Of a DNA stretch of 24,842 nucleotides, positions 1 through 6,680 are shown piece by piece. The number at the start of each line of letters is the position of its first letter. Positions within the stretch are counted from its first letter, which is position 1. The stretch is from positions 1-24,842 of IMG/VR virus record IMGVR_UViG_3300031510_000518; one strand, 5' to 3'. The DNA comes from a virus. The position numbers and the translations under genes are program-made. The notes beneath the pieces were generated by a model that saw only the letters and a program-made list of their open reading frames with translations, made no database searches and had not been told where the DNA came from.

Positions 1-327
1 GCTGCGATGATTCCTCTTGTTACTCAGGAAATTGGTGCTTCTATTGGTACACTGTTTGATCCAGAAAAGACAATAGAGAAAGTAGCACCATTGATCTTCC
101 CCAAATTTAATGCGAACGAAATTCCTACTGTTACTGTTACTGGCGGTAATAATAGAACTGCACTGTTAGTGAAAGGTAAGTCTACTGCTGGCACAACGCC
201 CATTAACATTGTTAACACTCCAATTGCTAATAGTAGTGTTACCAACACATCTAACAATACATCTACTGTGGCTTATATTGGTAATCCAGACGCAATCTTC
301 AACAGAGCAACATCTTTCGCTGTATAA
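1..327 (+). CDS. 3' end of an unidentified gene, probably structural
   Basis: The frame is open from base 1 to the stop at 325-327, so this is the C-terminal part (about 108 residues) of a gene that starts outside the window. The visible part has a hydrophobic, Ile/Leu-rich first third, then a stretch rich in Thr, Asn, Ser and Val with a Gly-Gly-Asn-Asn turn, and no cysteine. I do not recognise a family. The composition resembles phage virion proteins or tail parts more than enzymes, which is inference. It is the only + strand gene here and it converges on gp32 across a short shared terminator, so the window probably straddles a boundary between two transcription blocks. Confidence 0.6.
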   Translation, partial: AAMIPLVTQEIGASIGTLFDPEKTIEKVAPLIFPKFNANEIPTVTVTGGNNRTALLVKGKSTAGTTPINIVNTPIANSSVTNTSNNTSTVAYIGNPDAIFNRATSFAV

Positions 328-358
328 AAAAAAAGAGGTAGGATTTCTCCTACCTCTT
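325..358 (-). terminator. Rho-independent terminator of the gp32 unit
   Basis: A perfect 11-bp inverted repeat (AAGAGGTAGGA at 333-343, TCCTACCTCTT at 348-358) has a 4-base loop. On the - strand the stem is followed by a run of about ten Us, from the A-tract at 325-334, so it is a textbook terminator for the unit ending in gp32. The + strand side has only a weak T-tract, but the same hairpin may also stop the convergent + strand gene. Confidence 0.9.
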
Positions 359-377
359 AATCTACTACACTTTACCT

Positions 378-1265
378 TTATCCAGCAAGTTTTTGGAAGT
401 AGTCCATAGTATCATCATCTGAGGAATCTACTGCACTCGGTGGAGTATTATCCACTGGCTTAGTACTTACCACAGAATCAGCTACAGGTTCGTCTGACAT
501 CTTCTCAGCTACATTACCAACAGTAACAGAACCAGAAAGAACAGCATCAAGACGAGTCTTTAGTTCTTCATAAGACTTGAAGTTGGTTGGAGCAGTATGT
601 TCTGCAAGAGCATATTGTTGTCCCCATATACCTTCAATCTGAGCATCATTATCAAATAGTGCAGATGGTTTCTCAAACTCAGATGAGTCATAGTTCCAGA
701 ACCCAGCAACCTTACGAATCTTCAGTTTAAAGTTAGCACCTTCCCAAAAATCAAATGGGTTTACTGGTGTTTCATCTTCAAACTCTGGTTGCATTGAAGC
801 CATAATCTTATCAAAGATTTTCTTACCGTAACGGAACAAGAAGACTTTACCTTCATTCTCTGGGTGTTTGCTGTCAGAAACAACATATATGTTAGAGAAG
901 TATTGCAACTTTCTTTTCTGTTTACGGGCGATTTCTTTGTCAGATTCAATACCTGTATTCCAATACTGAGAGTTCATTTCAGAAACAGGGTCTTTCTGTC
1001 CAACAGTGGTTAAAGAGTTTTCAATATACCATTGACCTGTAGGGCCTTGAAATGCGTGATTCCAAACCTTTGCCCAAGGCATATCTTCACCTTCAACTGC
1101 TGGTAAGAAACGAATTACTGCATAACCATTACCAGACTTATCTAGTTCAGGTTTCCACAGTCTGTCATCCTTGTAGGACTTCTTTTCTTGAGGTGCGTTT
1201 TGCTTTTGTACTTCGCCAAGTAACTTATCTAGAGAATTACTTCTCTTTAGTGCGTCTAGTGACAT
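378..1265 (-). CDS. 32: gp32 single-stranded DNA-binding protein
   Basis: This is the T4-type SSB that coats single-stranded DNA at the replication fork and in recombination, and it coordinates polymerase, primase and helicase. The 295 residues are close to T4 gp32 in length. A basic N-terminal segment (Lys7, Arg8, residues 1-20) fits the cooperativity domain. The core around residues 115-155 keeps the family signature with PENEGKV and FRYGKKI. The tail ends in an acidic run (SSDDDT) followed by the short conserved end. The start has a strong AAGGAG site. Oddity: T4 chelates zinc through His64, Cys77, Cys87 and Cys90, with the last two in a CPVC motif. Here His70 is present, but the CPVC position reads Asp92-Pro-Val-Ser95 and the whole protein has no cysteine. 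It sits next to the terminator at the end of the gp33-gp32 block. Family assignment is secure. Confidence 0.93.
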   Translation of the reverse strand: MSLDALKRSNSLDKLLGEVQKQNAPQEKKSYKDDRLWKPELDKSGNGYAVIRFLPAVEGEDMPWAKVWNHAFQGPTGQWYIENSLTTVGQKDPVSEMNSQYWNTGIESDKEIARKQKRKLQYFSNIYVVSDSKHPENEGKVFLFRYGKKIFDKIMASMQPEFEDETPVNPFDFWEGANFKLKIRKVAGFWNYDSSEFEKPSALFDNDAQIEGIWGQQYALAEHTAPTNFKSYEELKTRLDAVLSGSVTVGNVAEKMSDEPVADSVVSTKPVDNTPPSAVDSSDDDTMDYFQKLAG

Positions 1266-1280
1266 TTAAGTCTCCTTATG

Positions 1281-2060
1281 TTAACGTATGTTTTTGTATA
1301 AATCATCGTATGTTAAATCTGTTCCTACTTTATAAAATTTTACATTAGGAAAATCCCTTTGCACCATTCTAAATTGGTAGTCCCAGTTAATCGTGTTAAA
1401 TCCACGACTTCCTTCAGGTAGATAATTCTTACTACCCTTGTATATGTTATTTAGTGGCTTTGAATAATGACTTCCATCAAAACCTAACATATACACTTCC
1501 TCTGCACCACTCTTGCAAGCAAGATATAGTGCAGTATTCCCAGCAGACCATCCTCTAGGATAGCCTATCTCATTTACTTGGTCTTTTTTATCAACCCAAG
1601 TAATGTATAATCCAATATCCTTTTCCATCTTCTGTCTTAAATCCTGTTCAACTAAATTTGAATTTTGTGACATTGCTTGAAGAATATTGCTTTCAACTAG
1701 TTCTCTTGTTTTACCTTGAATTACGCAATCTGTTTTAAAGTGTTTTTCAGTTTCAAAGATTTCACCATCAGTATCAGCCCAACCCATTTTCATTAGATTT
1801 GCATCAAAGTCTGGTAGAATACTCCAATCAGTAAACCAAGATTTATTTTTAAGAGCATACCCTGAGTGGTATATCTCTTGTTGCATATTATAGTCTACTG
1901 CAACCAGATTGTCAACAGTAAAATGACGATAAATTGCATTACACCCCCAACTAGTAAATCCATCACCTGTAATTGGTTCTCTGGGGCGAGACTCTCCGTT
2001 TCCGTAAACTAGATGTCTATTCACCGTTGTTCCCATTATATCAATGGGTTCTACGTTCAT
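1281..2060 (-). CDS. Conserved phage protein, possible DUF115/GT42-like fold
   Basis: The 259-residue protein starts at an ATG with a GGAG site 9 bases upstream; the open frame extends further but lacks a better start. Near the N-terminus is a VYGNGESR motif, and near residues 185-205 is ALYLACKSGAEEVYMLGFD. This pairing, a Gly-Asn-Gly nucleotide-binding loop plus a late strand-helix ending in Gly-Phe-Asp, resembles DUF115 and sialyltransferase-like (GT42) Rossmann proteins. If the resemblance is real, the protein may use a nucleotide-sugar to modify a glycan or another acceptor. This is inference from motif shape only. It overlaps the preceding gene by 20 bases and lies just upstream of gp32, so it is co-transcribed with the replication block. 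There is no signal peptide or membrane segment, so it is predicted cytoplasmic. Confidence 0.6.
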   Translation of the reverse strand: MNVEPIDIMGTTVNRHLVYGNGESRPREPITGDGFTSWGCNAIYRHFTVDNLVAVDYNMQQEIYHSGYALKNKSWFTDWSILPDFDANLMKMGWADTDGEIFETEKHFKTDCVIQGKTRELVESNILQAMSQNSNLVEQDLRQKMEKDIGLYITWVDKKDQVNEIGYPRGWSAGNTALYLACKSGAEEVYMLGFDGSHYSKPLNNIYKGSKNYLPEGSRGFNTINWDYQFRMVQRDFPNVKFYKVGTDLTYDDLYKNIR

Positions 2061-2289
2061 TTCGTTTTTCTCCACCAAAGGCTTTGCGAGTAGGACGATA
2101 ACCCTTTGGCCATTCTGGAATACGACTTGCAAGTTTTTTGCATCGTTCTGTTAGCTGTACATTTTCCCTTTGCAGTTCAGCACATTCATATTCTAATTGT
2201 TTTATTCTATCTTTTGTCTTTGTGTCAGGTTTTTTGATTTGCATACCTTCTAAGACCCCAAAAGCATTTTTAACTTCACCAATGTCCAT
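2041..2289 (-). CDS. Small coiled-coil protein of unknown function
   Basis: The gene encodes 82 residues. I chose the second ATG because GGAG lies 8 bases before it; the ATG two codons upstream is too close to that site. The middle (about residues 25-55) is a Lys/Glu/Gln-rich heptad-like stretch that should form a coiled coil, followed by a basic tail with Pro, Gly, Arg and Lys. No family is recognised. It lies between gp33 and the DUF115-like protein and overlaps the latter by 20 bases, so all three are translated from one message ending at gp32. A structural or DNA-associated accessory role is possible but not shown. Confidence 0.6.
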   Translation of the reverse strand: MDIGEVKNAFGVLEGMQIKKPDTKTKDRIKQLEYECAELQRENVQLTERCKKLASRIPEWPKGYRPTRKAFGGEKRNERRTH

Positions 2290-2300
2290 TACCATATCTC

Positions 2301-2525
2301 CTATATCGGTAGTTGTGCTGATTTTTCGACCAAGAAATTTAAATCTCTTGCATTTGCCTCAATTTTCTCTTTGAGGCCCTTAGTGATTAGTCTACCCACA
2401 GTTTCGGGTTCTATCTCGTTTTTCTGACAATACCAAACTACGGCATCCATATGAGTTATCCTTTTTTCTAAGGCAACCTTTTCAATTTCTAGTGAAAATG
2501 ATTTAGGTGTTTGCATTTGTAGCAT
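2301..2525 (-). CDS. 33: gp33-like late-transcription coactivator
   Basis: In T4, gp33 bridges RNA polymerase and the sliding clamp (gp45) so that gp55-bound polymerase fires at late TATAAATA promoters. This 74-residue protein matches the small gp33 of marine T4-like phages: a predicted helix with MDAVVWYCQKNEIEPETVG, then GLKEKIEANARDLNFL, and a short C-terminal tail ending in a hydrophobic Gln-Leu-Pro-Ile, which fits a clamp-binding end. Its place close to gp32 also matches T4, where 33, 59 and 32 are neighbours. It has its own sigma70-type promoter immediately upstream and an AGGA site. A TATAAATA element is present in this window at 22573-22581, consistent with a gp33-dependent late system. 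The gp55 sigma factor is not in this window. Confidence 0.78.
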   Translation of the reverse strand: MLQMQTPKSFSLEIEKVALEKRITHMDAVVWYCQKNEIEPETVGRLITKGLKEKIEANARDLNFLVEKSAQLPI

Positions 2526-2548
2526 AAGCTATCCTTTTATTACTATTA

Positions 2549-2577
2549 ATAATAACACAAAAGTCCCTCTGTGTCAA
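2549..2577 (-). promoter_or_regulatory. Sigma70-type promoter for gp33
   Basis: On the - strand TTGACA (2572-2577) and TATTAT (2549-2554) are 17 bases apart. Predicted transcription starts about 17 bases before the gp33 ATG. The -35 box overlaps the stop region of the upstream small membrane gene. Confidence 0.75.
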
Positions 2578-2786
2578 TGGGTTTTCTCTTTATGTTTTTC
2601 GCATTTTGCATATGATGGACAACAATACCAACATGAACTTTTTGCTATCCAAAATAAAACTTGTAAATATACTATAATCCAATATTCTTCAAGTCCATTT
2701 TTATTTTCTATAATCTCTCCGTATGTGCTTAGCATAACCATCATAAGAAAGAAGCTGGTAAAGGGAATTAATAATAAAGAAATCAT
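2574..2786 (-). CDS. Small two-segment membrane protein, Cys-rich end
   Basis: The gene encodes 70 residues. Two hydrophobic stretches, about residues 2-22 and 36-50, are likely membrane segments. They are followed by a cluster CWYCCPSYAKC with four cysteines and then a basic tail (EKHKEK). The cysteines could bind metal or form disulfides. A CGGAGA site 5 bases before the ATG supports translation, and the frame fills the space between the exonuclease and the gp33 promoter. No family is recognised. A role in the membrane during infection is likely; a holin is one possibility, but the Cys-rich tail is not typical of one. Confidence 0.55.
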   Translation of the reverse strand: MISLLLIPFTSFFLMMVMLSTYGEIIENKNGLEEYWIIVYLQVLFWIAKSSCWYCCPSYAKCEKHKEKTH

Positions 2787-2821
2787 TTATTCTCCGTAAT
2801 ATATTATAGTTATTGATAGTC

Positions 2822-3508
2822 TTAGACCGCAACTTTATCAATGACTTTTTTGTTTTGTGATTCCCATTCAGCAATAGTTTCAACCAAACGAGGTAGATAT
2901 TCTTTTTTATCTTTTACAAACTCTTGGACTTCGCCATCTTGTGTAACAACAAGAATACAAATCTGGTTGATTTCAATTCCTGTGCGTTCTTCAAACATCT
3001 CTGCATACGCAGCCGTTTGGATATAATAAGATTCATTATATTCATCTTTGCGTGGATTAGTAGATGTCTTAAAATCAATAATAGACAATACACCATCAAA
3101 CTCGGCAATACAATCAACTCTACCAGCAACTCTGTATTTGTCACTGTAAAGTCCTGCCTCTTGAGATAGAATATAGTCTACACGATTTAATACATTATCA
3201 CGCAGTTGTGTAAAAAGTGCGTGAGGTAAAAAGTTCTTGGTATGCTTTTGCATATCCTCGTTATTCAAATAATCTTCACACATATGGTGAACCGCAGTAC
3301 CACGAGCTGCAGCCGTGCGTGAAATGTAGTTTGCTACATCATCACCAACACGCTTGCGCCATGCGTTCAGACCTTGTTTATTGCGTACTGAGAGGACAGT
3401 AGTAATTGATGGGTACTTATTACCCTCTGGTGTTTCATATAAACGAATACCATCTTTGTTAGTTGCATTTATTTCAGCCAGATATACTGGTTTATGTGTA
3501 TGTTTCAT
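2822..3508 (-). CDS. PD-(D/E)XK nuclease, RecB/Cas4-like exonuclease
   Basis: This family cuts DNA, often as a 5'-3' exonuclease, and in phages is tied to host DNA breakdown or recombination. The 228-residue protein shows the core in order: motif I His74 in RGTAVHH, motif II Asp132 in AGRVD, motif III Asp145-x-Lys147 in IIDFKTS, and Gln164 in YYIQTAAYAEMF. A Cas4 iron-sulfur cluster would need four cysteines, but only three scattered ones are visible, so this is the RecB-like nuclease without the cluster. An AGGA site precedes the ATG and a perfect sigma70 promoter lies just upstream, so it is likely expressed early. The same family is common in marine T4-like phages. The exact DNA substrate is unknown. 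Confidence 0.85.
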   Translation of the reverse strand: MKHTHKPVYLAEINATNKDGIRLYETPEGNKYPSITTVLSVRNKQGLNAWRKRVGDDVANYISRTAAARGTAVHHMCEDYLNNEDMQKHTKNFLPHALFTQLRDNVLNRVDYILSQEAGLYSDKYRVAGRVDCIAEFDGVLSIIDFKTSTNPRKDEYNESYYIQTAAYAEMFEERTGIEINQICILVVTQDGEVQEFVKDKKEYLPRLVETIAEWESQNKKVIDKVAV

Positions 3509-3538
3509 TTAGATTTCCTACCATAATATTAAGTTATT

Positions 3539-3567
3539 ATTATAACACAACTGTATGCTATTGTCAA
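3539..3567 (-). promoter_or_regulatory. Perfect sigma70 promoter for the exonuclease
   Basis: On the - strand TTGACA (3562-3567) and TATAAT (3539-3544) are exactly 17 bases apart, with all 12 consensus bases matching. The leader to the ATG at 3508 is about 24 bases and carries the AGGA site. Confidence 0.88.
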
Positions 3568-3578
3568 GTAACAACACC

Positions 3579-4139
3579 TCATTTTAGATTATATAAATCA
3601 TTTAGTACATGTTGTATAGGGTCAATTTCATTCAACATTTCCAGAGCAGCTGATGTTGTTTCTTCTACTCTGCGAGTCCAACCCCGACCAAAAGTTTCAA
3701 AGGTATTTAACCTTTCATAATACTTTTGTCTTCTGGATTGATATTCTGTAATCGTTTCTTTCAGACCAACACGTTCTACATAAGAATTGACTATGCGTAT
3801 AGTATTAGGCCCGATTGCACCATCAGAGGTTGCACCCACAAGTGTTTGTAGATACTTCGCAGCCCGACTAGTTCCAGCATTAACACCAAAATCAAACACA
3901 CACAAATCAAGACCATTTGGTAAGTTATCACCTTTGACCCTTCCCCAATAATTCTTTCGATAGATAGGAGCAACATCTTCAACCGTTAGGTCTTTCATTT
4001 CTTTTTTACCACCCCAAGCATCATATACTCTTTTAGTAACACCAAGATTAGTTTGCCCGCCGGGATCCTTTGGGTGATTTACATATCCACCTTCGTGGTG
4101 CAGAATCATGTCCAGACATTGTTGATAGTTTTTAATCAT
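3579..4139 (-). CDS. GH108-type N-acetylmuramidase endolysin
   Basis: The protein cleaves the glycan strands of host peptidoglycan at the end of infection. It has 186 residues, the normal size for GH108. The N-terminus carries the family signature HHEGGYVNHPKDPGGQTNLGVT with catalytic Glu16. The C-terminal half, with DFGVNAGTSRAAKYLQTLVG and DGAIGPNT, matches the PG_binding_3 domain normally fused to it. There is no signal peptide, so it needs a holin to reach the wall. The ATG overlaps the phoH stop as ATGA and has AGGA 6 bases before it, so it is coupled to phoH. Placing an endolysin after phoH, away from the spanin genes at 23 kb, is a split arrangement. A second wall hydrolase of another fold lies at 6141-6680. 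Confidence 0.9.
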   Translation of the reverse strand: MIKNYQQCLDMILHHEGGYVNHPKDPGGQTNLGVTKRVYDAWGGKKEMKDLTVEDVAPIYRKNYWGRVKGDNLPNGLDLCVFDFGVNAGTSRAAKYLQTLVGATSDGAIGPNTIRIVNSYVERVGLKETITEYQSRRQKYYERLNTFETFGRGWTRRVEETTSAALEMLNEIDPIQHVLNDLYNLK

Positions 4140-4840
4140 ACTATTCCTAGCCCTAGTTTTGTTTTTTGGATAAGGTAGTTACGCACAAATCCTGAACGAA
4201 CAATATCTCCGATATTAAATTCTGTACAATTGAACTCATTCATATTTTGCAATATTTGTAAAAAGTCCATTAGTCCATTTTTCTCATTGTTTTTAGTTAA
4301 GTCAGATTGTGCAAAATCTCCACAGAAGAAAATCTTAGAATTTTGACCTACCCTAGTAATGATGGTATCGAGTTCATGAAAGTTTAGATTCTGACATTCA
4401 TCAACAATGATAATACTATTGTCGAAAGTCAAACCTCTAAGAAAGGATGTTGATAGGAAGAAAAAACTTCCTTGTGCTTTCAAACGATCATACAGCATAC
4501 TAAATGCTTGTTCGTTTGGTTGTTCAAACATGAATTGCATCATGTTAGAGTATGGTACTTGATAAAGTGCAGCCTTGTCTTCCTCATCGCCCGGCAAGAA
4601 TCCAATCTCTCTTGTAGGTATAAGTGATCGTACTACAATAACTCTATCGTATGGAGTTTCAGGATTCAATACTTGTTGCAATGCGAGGTATAGAGAAACG
4701 AAAGTCTTTCCTGTACCAGCACAACCGAATAGAAATTGATTCTTATCGTCTTTCCAAGAGTCAAATACTGATTGTTGACTGTCTGTAACAGGAGTAATTT
4801 TAGTTAGTTGACTGAATGTGATATCTTTTTTATTTGCCAT
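4136..4840 (-). CDS. phoH: PhoH-like P-loop ATPase
   Basis: This is a cytoplasmic ATPase related to the N-terminal half of superfamily 1 helicases. It is one of the commonest accessory genes in marine phages, and its role in phages is unproven (RNA handling or phosphate stress have been proposed). The 234 residues show Walker A GCAGTGKT (39-46), Walker B IIIVDECQN with Asp147-Glu148, the PhoH motif TREIGFLPGD near residue 77, and FCGDFAQSD near 180. The start used has AAGGAT 7 bases upstream; the open frame extends 9 codons further but without a ribosome site. Its stop overlaps the endolysin start. A 15-bp perfect inverted repeat lies just before its ribosome site and may shape its leader RNA. 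Confidence 0.93.
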   Translation of the reverse strand: MANKKDITFSQLTKITPVTDSQQSVFDSWKDDKNQFLFGCAGTGKTFVSLYLALQQVLNPETPYDRVIVVRSLIPTREIGFLPGDEEDKAALYQVPYSNMMQFMFEQPNEQAFSMLYDRLKAQGSFFFLSTSFLRGLTFDNSIIIVDECQNLNFHELDTIITRVGQNSKIFFCGDFAQSDLTKNNEKNGLMDFLQILQNMNEFNCTEFNIGDIVRSGFVRNYLIQKTKLGLGIV

Positions 4841-4860
4841 TACCAATCCTTTAAGAGAGT

Positions 4861-4901
4861 GCAACACACTGTGTCAATGCGTAGAAGACACAGTGTGTTG
4901 C
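4861..4901. repeat. 15-bp perfect inverted repeat in the phoH leader
   Basis: GCAACACACTGTGTC (4861-4875) and its exact complement (4887-4901) flank an 11-base loop. There is no U-tract on the - strand side, so it is not a normal terminator. It ends about 8 bases before the phoH ribosome site. Besides this hairpin, the 119-base gap from 4841 to 4959 shows only AT-rich sequence with no convincing promoter. Confidence 0.85.
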
Positions 4902-4959
4902 TTAGGTGTATGAAAACTGAAAACATAAGCTTATATTGAATCCATACAATACTATTTAG

Positions 4960-5325
4960 TTATTTTACTAACTGACCTTGACGATATTCTCGTGCAATTG
5001 CAGTTAAATCGTGAGATTTTCCTATACTTTTTATCTTATGTTTATTAAGAACACCCATTGTATTAATTTCTTTGTGTGCTCTATTTGAACCAAATTTGTC
5101 TGCTAATGGAGAGTTTGGGTGTGCCTCTGCAATCCTAGACATATTTTCTTTAAATCCGTCATCTGTTCTATAACTTCTACCTTCAACACCACTAATAAGA
5201 GCAGGAGCAGTTACAACTGATTTAAATGCAGGGTGTTCTTCCAGAAAAGTTTCTAGTTCATCCCAAGAACACATAGTATCCATTTCTTCATTAGTTTCAG
5301 TGTTCATTATTGTATATGTTGGCAT
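4960..5325 (-). CDS. FmdB-like conserved phage protein without zinc ribbon
   Basis: The gene encodes 121 residues. The N-terminus (MPTYTIMNTETNEEMD, then a Trp-Asp-Glu-Leu-Glu helix and HPAFKSVVTAPALISG) follows the layout of a family seen in many T4-like marine phages, related to FmdB-type zinc-ribbon proteins. The CxxC pairs of bacterial FmdB are absent; only one Cys is seen. The C-terminal part carries EAHPNSPLADKFG and a basic end. The function is unknown. The gene starts by a TAATG overlap with the preceding stop, so it is translationally coupled. It may be a small DNA-binding or virion-associated protein, but nothing here decides this. Confidence 0.7.
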   Translation of the reverse strand: MPTYTIMNTETNEEMDTMCSWDELETFLEEHPAFKSVVTAPALISGVEGRSYRTDDGFKENMSRIAEAHPNSPLADKFGSNRAHKEINTMGVLNKHKIKSIGKSHDLTAIAREYRQGQLVK

Positions 5326-5549
5326 TATTTTTTTTCTTCCTTAATTAATCGGAGTTCTTCACTTAACATCTTAATTCTTTCAAGTGCTGCATAGTAAGAT
5401 TTTGTTAGAGCTCTCATGTCCATTTCCATAATACTTAAAGAAGAATCATTGTAATATTTAGAATGATTTTCTTTTTCCTTTTTATCTTTAGCATCTTCTT
5501 CAGCACTTGTTCCTAAGATTTGCCTTCTGAGTAGTCGATCATATATCAT
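5325..5549 (-). CDS. Small charged helical protein
   Basis: The 74-residue protein has a Lys/Glu-rich N-terminal third and a C-terminal amphipathic helix (about residues 45-74) that should form a coiled coil. I chose the ATG at 5549 because it forms an ATGA overlap with the upstream stop and has AGGA about 8 bases before it. The open frame begins six codons earlier inside the previous gene. No family is recognised. It sits in a tight three-gene run with both neighbours overlapping by 1-4 bases, so it is likely made in step with them. Confidence 0.65.
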   Translation of the reverse strand: MIYDRLLRRQILGTSAEEDAKDKKEKENHSKYYNDSSLSIMEMDMRALTKSYYAALERIKMLSEELRLIKEEKK

Positions 5550-6088
5550 GTTGTCGTCCTGTACCATTCTGGTTTCTCCCTACCCTTCCAAGTTGCAAAC
5601 CCACTTTTCTCTGTTATATAGTACTTTCTATAAGCAAGGATTGGATTACCCACCACCTTGCATGTTTCAGGCATACATTGAGGCATTGGTGTTCCTTTCT
5701 TAAAAGGAATATTCAATGGTGGGTCTTTAAGCAACATTGATGGTTTGGTTGAACCATGAACTTTACCATAACGATTTGTATACTCTGCAAGTGTTGCCCT
5801 GTAGAGTTTGTACATTTGCAAATAGTTTTCGACAGACTCGCGAACCCATATTGCAGATGGGTGGTTAATGTGAGAAGCTTTGTATAATACATCTTCTCGT
5901 TCATCAGACAATCGCCATCTTTTAATGTTTCTATTATTCTTAGTTTTGCCTAGATACAACTCTCCGTCAAGCACTCTGTGTGCAGTTGACATCAGTTGTG
6001 CGTATTCTATAGGCATTTTGACTACATGTTTATCTATGTGATACTCTGCACATATTACAGGGTCTTTGTGTAAGTAAAATATATTCAT
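5546..6088 (-). CDS. Conserved phage protein, HxDKHVVKM family
   Basis: The gene encodes 180 residues. The N-terminus CAEYHIDKHVVKMPIEYAQ, followed by LMSTAHRVLDG, and the middle HPSAIWVRESVENYLQMYK with EYTNRYGKVHGS are hallmarks of a family found widely in phages. The C-terminus ends in ATWKGREKPEWYR. The histidines and Asp-Lys-His cluster suggest a nucleic acid or metal site. The helical pattern recalls pyrimidine-dimer glycosylase-like proteins, but I cannot show homology. Its ATG lies only about 8 bases after the -10 box of a perfect sigma70 promoter, so its message may have almost no leader. The same is true of the primase gene. Confidence 0.7.
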   Translation of the reverse strand: MNIFYLHKDPVICAEYHIDKHVVKMPIEYAQLMSTAHRVLDGELYLGKTKNNRNIKRWRLSDEREDVLYKASHINHPSAIWVRESVENYLQMYKLYRATLAEYTNRYGKVHGSTKPSMLLKDPPLNIPFKKGTPMPQCMPETCKVVGNPILAYRKYYITEKSGFATWKGREKPEWYRTTT

Positions 6089-6095
6089 AGGTGTA

Positions 6096-6124
6096 ATTAT
6101 AACAAATTATTGTTGTTTTGTCAA
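6096..6124 (-). promoter_or_regulatory. Perfect sigma70 promoter with near-leaderless start
   Basis: On the - strand TTGACA (6119-6124) and TATAAT (6096-6101) are 17 bases apart. The -10 box is followed by TACACCT and then the ATG at 6088. Expected transcription start is within a base or two of the ATG. No ribosome site fits in between. Confidence 0.88.
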
Positions 6125-6140
6125 GAGAAAATCTTTTATT

Positions 6141-6680
6141 TCACCTTTCCCAACGATAAAATATGTGATCTCCAATCTCTATAGTTTTTGTTTTAGTCTT
6201 GGCCCAAGAAGGACTGACATAATCTGCGTGGTAATGTGTAGCACCATCAGTTATATCTAACAAGACTACATTAGAAATTAATGCTATAGTTGCAAGCTCT
6301 GTAATATCTTTATATTGTTTTATACTTCTTTTATTAATAGTGTCAGACTTACCATCACAATACCAACTAAACTGGCAACGATTACGAACAGGTATCAATT
6401 CGCCAGTGCCTTTCCAACTAGGTCTGTGTTCGCCTTGTTTAACAACTTCACATACTGTATTAGGAAATCGTGAATCTTTTACTCTATTCAAAGTAACAGC
6501 AATAACAGCATACCAACCGCCAGTGCTTTGATTTCGTGCCTCATGATATACATTGTCAGCAAGACAAGTTATTTCTTCTTGTGGTATATCAAAGTTTATT
6601 GTTTCATTATTTGTAAACATCTGTTCTGGAGCAGCAACAGAAAGACTTATCAAAACTACAAATTCAGTCAAGTTAATCAT
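6141..6680 (-). CDS. SleB-like cell wall hydrolase, secreted
   Basis: This family (Hydrolase_2) is known from spore cortex-lytic SleB/CwlJ enzymes and cleaves peptidoglycan. The 179-residue protein keeps the core: CLADNVYHEAR with likely catalytic Glu47, then VIAVTLNRVKDSRFP, CQFSWYCDG and ATHYHADYVSPSWA. The N-terminal hydrophobic stretch at residues 4-18 looks like a signal peptide or signal anchor, which fits action in the periplasm without a holin. I chose the ATG at 6680 because it forms an ATGA overlap with the upstream protease stop; the open frame runs 7 codons further. Having a secreted SleB-like enzyme plus an unsecreted GH108 lysin suggests separate jobs, such as wall remodelling versus final lysis. 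That split is inference. Confidence 0.85.
   Translation of the reverse strand: MINLTEFVVLISLSVAAPEQMFTNNETINFDIPQEEITCLADNVYHEARNQSTGGWYAVIAVTLNRVKDSRFPNTVCEVVKQGEHRPSWKGTGELIPVRNRCQFSWYCDGKSDTINKRSIKQYKDITELATIALISNVVLLDITDGATHYHADYVSPSWAKTKTKTIEIGDHIFYRWER

Noticed and set aside
4849-4877. TTGACA at 4872-4877 as a phoH promoter
   Set aside because: The -35 is perfect but at 17 bases spacing the -10 reads TTAAAG, a poor match, and the transcript would begin at the start codon without the ribosome site.
4861-4901. Hairpin before phoH as a rho-independent terminator
   Set aside because: The stem is strong but no U-run follows on the - strand, so it is listed as an inverted repeat in a leader.
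5546-6088. Pyrimidine-dimer DNA glycosylase call
   Set aside because: The helix pattern is only loosely similar to T4 endonuclease V; no shared catalytic N-terminal residue could be shown.
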